Positions 30,518 to 38,722 of a stretch of 38,722 bases of DNA are shown here, piece by piece. The position numbers and the translations under genes were made by a program. The notes beneath the pieces were generated by a model. The model was not told the origin of the DNA, did no database searches, and saw only the letters and a program-made list of their open reading frames with translations. The number at the start of each line of letters is the position of its first letter. Within the stretch, counting starts at the first letter, position 1. This DNA comes from Azospirillum isscasi (GTDB taxonomy: Bacteria > Pseudomonadota > Alphaproteobacteria > Azospirillales > Azospirillaceae): contig NZ_JAUJFI010000040.1 in the NCBI RefSeq assembly GCF_030849505.1, positions 1 through 38,722 of the forward strand. The letters run 5' to 3'.

Positions 30518-32465
30518 AGCCCAGCGCCGTCAGCCGCTCCCGCACCGCCGGGTCGGCCAGCGCCGCCAGGAAGCGCCGGACCGCGGGCCGCTCCCGGCGG
30601 TCGTTGGGGATCACAAAGTCGTAATGCTCCGCCTGCAAGGGCAGGAAGCCAAGCCCGTAGAGGGTGGCGACGCTTTCGATGGCGACGCCCCAGTCGGCGC
30701 GCCCCTGCGCCACCGCCACCGCCACCGCGTTGTGGGACTTGGCCTGCGACCAGTAGCCGGTGGGGCGCGCCGCCCCCAGAAGCCGGTCGGTCAGGATGCG
30801 CGTGCCGCTGCCGGCGTTGCGGTTGACTAGGATGCAGTCCGGGTCCTGCGCCGCCGCCAGTCCCGCGTCCTCCGCCGTTCTGCCTTCGAAACGAACGTCG
30901 CCCTTGCGGAAAACGATGCCCTGAAGGCGGCGGTAGCCGGTCACGAGGCCGAGCGCCGGGGTCAGGAAGGGACGGTTGTACTCCCCGCTCTTCGGGTCCA
31001 TCAGATGGATGGCCGCCACGTCGCATTCGCCGCGCCGGGCGGCGGCGAGGCCGCCCATGGAGCCGACGTTCAGCGCCTTGACCGTCAGCCCCTCCCCGAC
31101 CAGTTGGCCGGTGATGGCGTCCAGCCCGACGCAATGGCTGCCGATCACGATCAGGTCGGCGGGGCGGGTGTCGCGCCCGATGCGCTGGACCGACACCGGG
31201 GTGCCGGCCTCCACCGCTTCCGCCTGCGGGTCGATGGCGATGAAGCCGTCCGCCGCGCTGAAGGCGGTCACCGAACCGGAGCCCTTGGACAGCGGATAGG
31301 CGGCCAGCGCCCCGTCCGCCCCGCGCACCAGCGAGACCATCACATATTCGGTCCGGCCCCGTTCCGATCCCAGCCGCATCGGCACCGTTGCGTCCACGCT
31401 CTCCTTCGCCGCGGGGGGCAGCCCGGCCAGCGCCCGCAGCACCGGAGCGACGAACTCGTGGAAGGTGAACATGGCGGAGGTCGGGAAGCCGGGCAGGATG
31501 ACCACCGGCTTGCCCTTCGTTACGGCCAGACACAGAGGCTTGCCGGGCTTCAGCGCGACGCCGTGCGCAACGATGCCGGGGTCGGTCAGGCGGCTGACGA
31601 TGCGGTAGGACAGGTCGCCCGCCCCCTTGGAGGTGCCGCCCGACAGCAGCAGCGCGTCGCAGGCCAACCCCTGTTCGACCAGCGGGGCCAGTTCGGCCTC
31701 GTCGTCGCGCGCGATGCCCAGCCGCACGGGCTCCCCACCCAACTCCTCCACCGCGGCGGCGAGGATGGCGGCGTTCGAATCATAGACGGCGCCGGGCCGG
31801 ATCGGTTCGCCGGGGGCGACGATCTCGTCGCCGGTGGAGAGGATCGCCACCCGCGGGCGGCGCACCACCGGCACCTCCGCCCGCCCGATGGCGGCCAGCA
31901 CACCGATCTCGCGGGAGGTCAGCACCTGCCCGCGGCGCATCACCGTCTCGCCACGCCCGATGTCCGACCCGGCAGCGGCGACGAAGGCGCCGGGCACCAC
32001 CGGCTTGCGGATCTCGACCAGAAGCTCCCCGGCCTCTTCGCGCGACTCGGTGTGCTCCACCATCACCACGGCGTCGGCGCCGCGCGGCAACATGCCGCCG
32101 GTGGCGAGCACCGTGGCCGTGCCGGGGGCGACGGTCAGGGACGGAACGCGCCCGGCGGACAGGACCTCCTCGTTCAGGCGCAGCACGACCGGCGTGTCCT
32201 CGCCCGCTCCCTGGGTGTCGGCGGCGCGCACCGCGAAGCCGTCCACCGAGGAGCGGTCGAAGCCGGGAACGTCCACCTCCGCCACCACGTCGGCGGCCAG
32301 CACGCGGCCCAGCGCGGCGCCCAGCGGCACCGTCTCCGCCGCTTTGGGCGTCAGGTCGAGATGGCGGCGGAAGCGCGCCTCGGCCTCGCCGCGGCCCACC
32401 ACCTCCAGAAACTGCTCCTGCCGGGCCGCCTGGGCCACGAAACGCCGGATGTCCTGGTTGGACAC
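30495..32465 (-). CDS. MoeA-type molybdopterin protein fused to a periplasmic-binding-like domain
   Basis: A 656-residue two-part protein. Residues about 25-425 are MoeA, which inserts molybdate into adenylylated molybdopterin. It has the catalytic-type segment DRSSVDGFAVR (near residue 75), VLATGGMLPRGADAVV, ILSTGDEI, LLSGGTSKGAGDLS, GVALKPGKPLCLA and LPGFPTSAMFTFHE. Residues about 440-650 are a PBP-like domain (DLIVIGSHCVGLDAIT, LNVGSMGGLAAARRGECDVAAIHL, ILVNRNAGSGTRIL) resembling the ligand domain of LysR or molybdate-binding proteins. The lack of a signal peptide suggests it senses in the cytoplasm. Initiation is at GTG 32465 behind a G-rich ribosome site. It lies 27 bases after the degenerate MoeA gene. 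Confidence 0.9.
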   Translation of the reverse strand: MSNQDIRRFVAQAARQEQFLEVVGRGEAEARFRRHLDLTPKAAETVPLGAALGRVLAADVVAEVDVPGFDRSSVDGFAVRAADTQGAGEDTPVVLRLNEEVLSAGRVPSLTVAPGTATVLATGGMLPRGADAVVMVEHTESREEAGELLVEIRKPVVPGAFVAAAGSDIGRGETVMRRGQVLTSREIGVLAAIGRAEVPVVRRPRVAILSTGDEIVAPGEPIRPGAVYDSNAAILAAAVEELGGEPVRLGIARDDEAELAPLVEQGLACDALLLSGGTSKGAGDLSYRIVSRLTDPGIVAHGVALKPGKPLCLAVTKGKPVVILPGFPTSAMFTFHEFVAPVLRALAGLPPAAKESVDATVPMRLGSERGRTEYVMVSLVRGADGALAAYPLSKGSGSVTAFSAADGFIAIDPQAEAVEAGTPVSVQRIGRDTRPADLIVIGSHCVGLDAITGQLVGEGLTVKALNVGSMGGLAAARRGECDVAAIHLMDPKSGEYNRPFLTPALGLVTGYRRLQGIVFRKGDVRFEGRTAEDAGLAAAQDPDCILVNRNAGSGTRILTDRLLGAARPTGYWSQAKSHNAVAVAVAQGRADWGVAIESVATLYGLGFLPLQAEHYDFVIPNDRRERPAVRRFLAALADPAVRERLTALGFTVPEGE

Positions 32466-32492
32466 GCCCCTACCCCCCTCGCTTGATGCCGT

Positions 32493-33695
32493 TCAAAGAC
32501 TTGTACCGTCAAAACAGCGCAGGGTCACGGTCGCCCCCACGGGAACGCCCTCGCTTTCCGCCGGGATCAGGACGAAGCCATCGGCCTGCACGGCCCCGGC
32601 CAGACCGGGTTTGTGGGGAGAGGCGGCCGGCTCCACCATTCCCTCCACCGTCCGGCGCACGCGGTACAGCTCGGTGCAGCCGATCTCCGAGACCAGCTTG
32701 CGCGCCGTCACCGCCACCACCGCGGGGTGCGGCAGGGCGGAATCGCGGCCGGCCAGACGGCGCACCGCGCGACCGGCCAGAAGCTCATAAGCGGTCCAAC
32801 AGGCCATCGGCTCCCCAGGCAGCAGCAGGGCAGGCACGGTGCCGGCCATCCCCAGCGCCGCCGAATCGCCGGGCCGCAGCGCCACGCCGTGCAGGGCCAG
32901 TTCGCCCGCATCGGCCAGCGCCAGGGGCGCCACGTCGTCCTCCCCAACCCCGGTGCGTCCGGCGGAGATCAGAAGATCGGCGCCGGGAGCCGCATAGGCG
33001 GCGGCCAGCCCGGCGCGGTCCGCGGGCAGCGGCCCCACCAGCTCCACCACCCCGCCGTCGCGCGCCACCAGCGCGGACAGCATCGCCCCCAGCGTTTCGG
33101 GTCCGGAACGGGGCCCGCCGGCCAGCACGATCCGCACCCGCGGGCGGGCGCCGATGGGCAGCGCCGCGATCCCCAGAGCGGCGAAGAGGCCCAAATCCTG
33201 CGGGCGCAGGCGGTGCCCGGCCGGCAGCAGCACGGTTCCGGCGCGCACGCCCTCGCCCCGCCCTTCCACCCCTTCGCCGGGGGCGGCGCTGCCCAGCGCC
33301 TCGATGAAGGGACCATCGGCCTGGATGCATTCCACCGGCAGAACCGCGTCGGTTCCCGGCGGCATCGGCTCCCCCGCCGCGACCGGCACGGCGCCCGGCA
33401 GCGGAACCGGGTTGTAGGAGCCGGCACCCAGCGTGTCGCTGGAGGCCACCGCCACCCCGTCGCGGGCGGCGCGGTCGGCGGGCGGCCAATCCCCGGGCGC
33501 GGTCACCGGCTCGGCGAGAACGGCGCCCTCCGCCAGGGCGGGAGCCAGATCGGCCAGCGCCACGGCGCGCGGCGGCAGAGGGACGGCGGCGGCGTCGATC
33601 CAGCCTTCCATGGCGGACAGGGCCACGCGGCTGGGAAAGCCGCGCCCGCGCACGTCTCGGTTTCCGGTGCCGTTTCCGGCTCTGGCCGCGGTCAT
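32493..33695 (-). CDS. Degenerate MoeA-like molybdopterin-binding protein
   Basis: A 400-residue MoeA-fold protein. Recognisable are DRAARDGVAVASSDT (for the usual SAMDGYA), VPVAAGEPMPPGTDAVLPVE, RPQDLGLFAALGIAALPIGARPRV, LISAGRTGVGEDD (for SGGxSxGDxD), GVALRPGDSAALG (for KPGKP) and LPGEPMACW (for LPGNPVS). The TGDEL metal motif is replaced by AGGPRSG. So the backbone and substrate pocket remain but the molybdenum-insertion residues are partly lost. It is likely a regulatory or delivery protein beside the full MoeA fusion 27 bases downstream, as seen in some formate-dehydrogenase-type loci (inference). It starts at 33695, 31 bases after the REC-GGDEF gene. Confidence 0.82.
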   Translation of the reverse strand: MTAARAGNGTGNRDVRGRGFPSRVALSAMEGWIDAAAVPLPPRAVALADLAPALAEGAVLAEPVTAPGDWPPADRAARDGVAVASSDTLGAGSYNPVPLPGAVPVAAGEPMPPGTDAVLPVECIQADGPFIEALGSAAPGEGVEGRGEGVRAGTVLLPAGHRLRPQDLGLFAALGIAALPIGARPRVRIVLAGGPRSGPETLGAMLSALVARDGGVVELVGPLPADRAGLAAAYAAPGADLLISAGRTGVGEDDVAPLALADAGELALHGVALRPGDSAALGMAGTVPALLLPGEPMACWTAYELLAGRAVRRLAGRDSALPHPAVVAVTARKLVSEIGCTELYRVRRTVEGMVEPAASPHKPGLAGAVQADGFVLIPAESEGVPVGATVTLRCFDGTSL

Positions 33696-33726
33696 GGCTG
33701 CACCCGTGATGCCTTCAGGTCAGCCC

Positions 33727-34647
33727 TTATACCCCATTCCCCACACCGCCGCTGCACACGCGGTTGCGGCCCGCGCGCTTGGCCTCGTAGAGCAGCCTGT
33801 CGGCGAGCTGGGTCAGCCGGTCCGGCGTGTCCTCCATCGCCGGGTGGGCGGTGGCGGCGCCCAGGCTGATGGTGACGTGATCGGCGACGTGGGACACGGC
33901 GTGGGGCAGGCACCGTTCGGCCACCGTCCTGCGCAGGCGTTCGGCCACCTGGACCGCCCCATCCCCGCCGGTTTCCGGCAGCAGGCAGACGAACTCCTCC
34001 CCGCCGTAGCGGGCGACCAGATCGCCCGGCCTCATTATCTGCTCCGCCAGCAGCCCGCCCACCGCGCGCAGGCATTCGTCGCCGGCCTGATGGCCGTAAT
34101 GGTCGTTGTAGGGCTTGAACTGATCCACATCGAGCATGATGAGCGACAGCGGAAGCTGCGCCCGCGCACAGCGCCGCCATTCGCGCAGCAGCACCTCGTC
34201 GAAGCGGCGGCGGTTGGCGATCCCGGTCAGCCCGTCGATGAAGGACAGGGTGCGCAGCAGGTCGGTCTGCCGCTTCAGCAACAGGTGGTTGCGCACGCGC
34301 GCCTTCACGATGGGCGGGCTGATCGGCTTGGAAATGAAGTCGATGGCGCCGACCTCCAGCCCATAGGTCTCGTCCTCCACCTCGCTCTTCGCCGAAATGA
34401 AGATGACCGGGATGTTGCGGGTGATCGGATCGGCCTTGATGCGGGAACAGACCTCGTAGCCGTCCATGCCCGGCATCATGATGTCCAGCAGGACGAGATC
34501 GGGCAGGCGCGACTGCGCAAGCTCCAGCGCCTTCATCCCGTCGGTCGCGAAATAGATGTCGTGCTCGTCCTTCAGGATGCGGCTCAGCACATGGACGTTG
34601 GACGGAATGTCGTCGACCACCAGGATTTTGGAGCGTGCGTCGGTCAT
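33727..34647 (-). CDS. Response regulator with REC and GGDEF domains
   Basis: A 306-residue soluble diguanylate cyclase. The receiver domain (residues 1-125) has the acidic pair VVDD (12-13), phosphoacceptor D55 in LVLLDIMMPGMDG, the threonine-position serine in FISAKS, and the lysine of ISKPI. The GGDEF domain has DGLTGIANRR, MLDVDQFKPYNDHYGHQAGD, the inhibitory RPGD five residues before the active-site GGEEF (near 215-219), and a C-terminal ADRLLYEAKRAGRN. CAGGAA precedes the start at 34647. It lies 48 bases after the hybrid histidine kinase gene, so that kinase, or its Hpt domain, is the likely phosphodonor. Output: cyclic di-GMP. Confidence 0.94.
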   Translation of the reverse strand: MTDARSKILVVDDIPSNVHVLSRILKDEHDIYFATDGMKALELAQSRLPDLVLLDIMMPGMDGYEVCSRIKADPITRNIPVIFISAKSEVEDETYGLEVGAIDFISKPISPPIVKARVRNHLLLKRQTDLLRTLSFIDGLTGIANRRRFDEVLLREWRRCARAQLPLSLIMLDVDQFKPYNDHYGHQAGDECLRAVGGLLAEQIMRPGDLVARYGGEEFVCLLPETGGDGAVQVAERLRRTVAERCLPHAVSHVADHVTISLGAATAHPAMEDTPDRLTQLADRLLYEAKRAGRNRVCSGGVGNGV

Positions 34648-34660
34648 GTCTGGTTCCTGG

Positions 34661-34688
34661 GGGCGGTTCCGGGGGGGCGGTTCCGGGG
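34661..34688. repeat. 14-bp perfect direct repeat between kinase and regulator genes
   Basis: GGGCGGTTCCGGGG occurs twice head to tail (34661-34674 and 34675-34688), filling most of the 48-base gap. It lies next to the ribosome site of the REC-GGDEF gene and may arise by slippage. Confidence 0.75.
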
Positions 34689-34695
34689 GAACGGG

Positions 34696-38493
<3,798 letters not shown>

Positions 38494-38552
38494 CACCGGT
38501 GTCCGCCATGTCCGGCGCACGCCGGAGGAGAGAAAGTTGCCGTGCATGGGAA

Positions 38553-38722
38553 TTATGGCGTCCGGACGATATCCTTCGCAAGTGACTTGAAACGGATCGC
38601 CGCATGACCGGCGGGCAGGGCGCCGCGCAGGGCGTCCGCCGCCTCCTCCGCGGCGGCCCGGACGCTGCCGGCTAGCCCCTCCGCCTCCTCCCGGCGGCCC
38701 GCGCGGAGAGCGGCGCACAGCG
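38553..38722 (-). CDS. C-terminal end of an unidentified protein, cut by the window edge
   Basis: An open frame entering from the right edge on the minus strand ends at a TAA (38553-38555). The visible about 56 residues are Ala/Arg/Glu-rich and look helical (RREEAEGLAGSVRAAAEEA and ALRGALPAGHAAIRFKSLAKDIV). They resemble the end of a helical domain but allow no family call. The stop lies 60 bases ahead of the kinase start at 38493, a typical operon spacing, so this gene is probably upstream in the same signalling operon. Confidence 0.5.
   Translation of the reverse strand, partial: LCAALRAGRREEAEGLAGSVRAAAEEAADALRGALPAGHAAIRFKSLAKDIVRTP

Overview
The window reads as chromosomal DNA of a high-GC alphaproteobacterium, most likely Rhodospirillales and close to Azospirillum. 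This is inferred from the gene set and gene order (aroK-aroB, bolA/dnaJ/cobS/cobT, aroA-cmk-rpsA with ihfB-lapA nearby, a TIGR02300 acidic protein), not from a database search. No transposase, integrase, prophage or CRISPR array was seen. Coding density is high and no gene-free stretch exceeds about 280 bp.

Left part (1-9200). A small membrane protein is followed by aroK-aroB (shikimate pathway), a CBS-pair protein and a DUF2889 protein. A perfect hairpin separates the last of these from a ribbon-helix-helix regulator and bolA on the minus strand. A J-domain protein and the aerobic cobaltochelatase subunits cobS and cobT run on the plus strand. A GxxExxY-family gene flanked by ATCCGTG/CACGGAT repeats sits between cobS and cobT and looks like an insertion. 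A 200-bp array of consecutive perfect hairpins follows cobT.

Middle (9200-22260). An IalB-like secreted protein precedes a split ferric-iron ABC transporter: the binding protein is on plus and the permease on minus, with a pirin gene between them and no ATPase in view. A palindrome resembling the alphaproteobacterial Fur/Mur box lies upstream of the permease. Next come upp, a CZB-GGDEF diguanylate cyclase with a DgcZ-like zinc-ligand set, trpF and pyrF, a stress-type protein with an in-frame 12-bp tandem repeat, a 44-residue membrane protein, an FAD oxidoreductase paired with an ornithine-cyclodeaminase-family enzyme, lapA, ihfB, and a DUF2189 membrane protein on the opposite strand.

Right part (22260-38722). 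The minus-strand block aroA-cmk-rpsA is followed by gamma-glutamyltransferase, the TIGR02300 protein, tRNA-Ala(GGC), and a small Cys/Gly-tailed protein under a perfect CRP/FNR-type half-site pair. A second pirin overlaps tail to tail with a MoeA protein fused to a periplasmic-binding-like domain. Next to that lies a degenerate MoeA paralogue, and then a signalling pair: a REC-GGDEF diguanylate cyclase and a large hybrid histidine kinase. The C-terminal end of one more minus-strand gene runs off the right edge.

Working together: shikimate/aromatic and pyrimidine enzymes (aroK, aroB, aroA, trpF, pyrF, upp, cmk) and translation/nucleoid genes (rpsA, ihfB, tRNA) form the core. Cobalamin synthesis, iron uptake, molybdenum-cofactor proteins and two cyclic-di-GMP synthases form the metal-handling and signalling layer.
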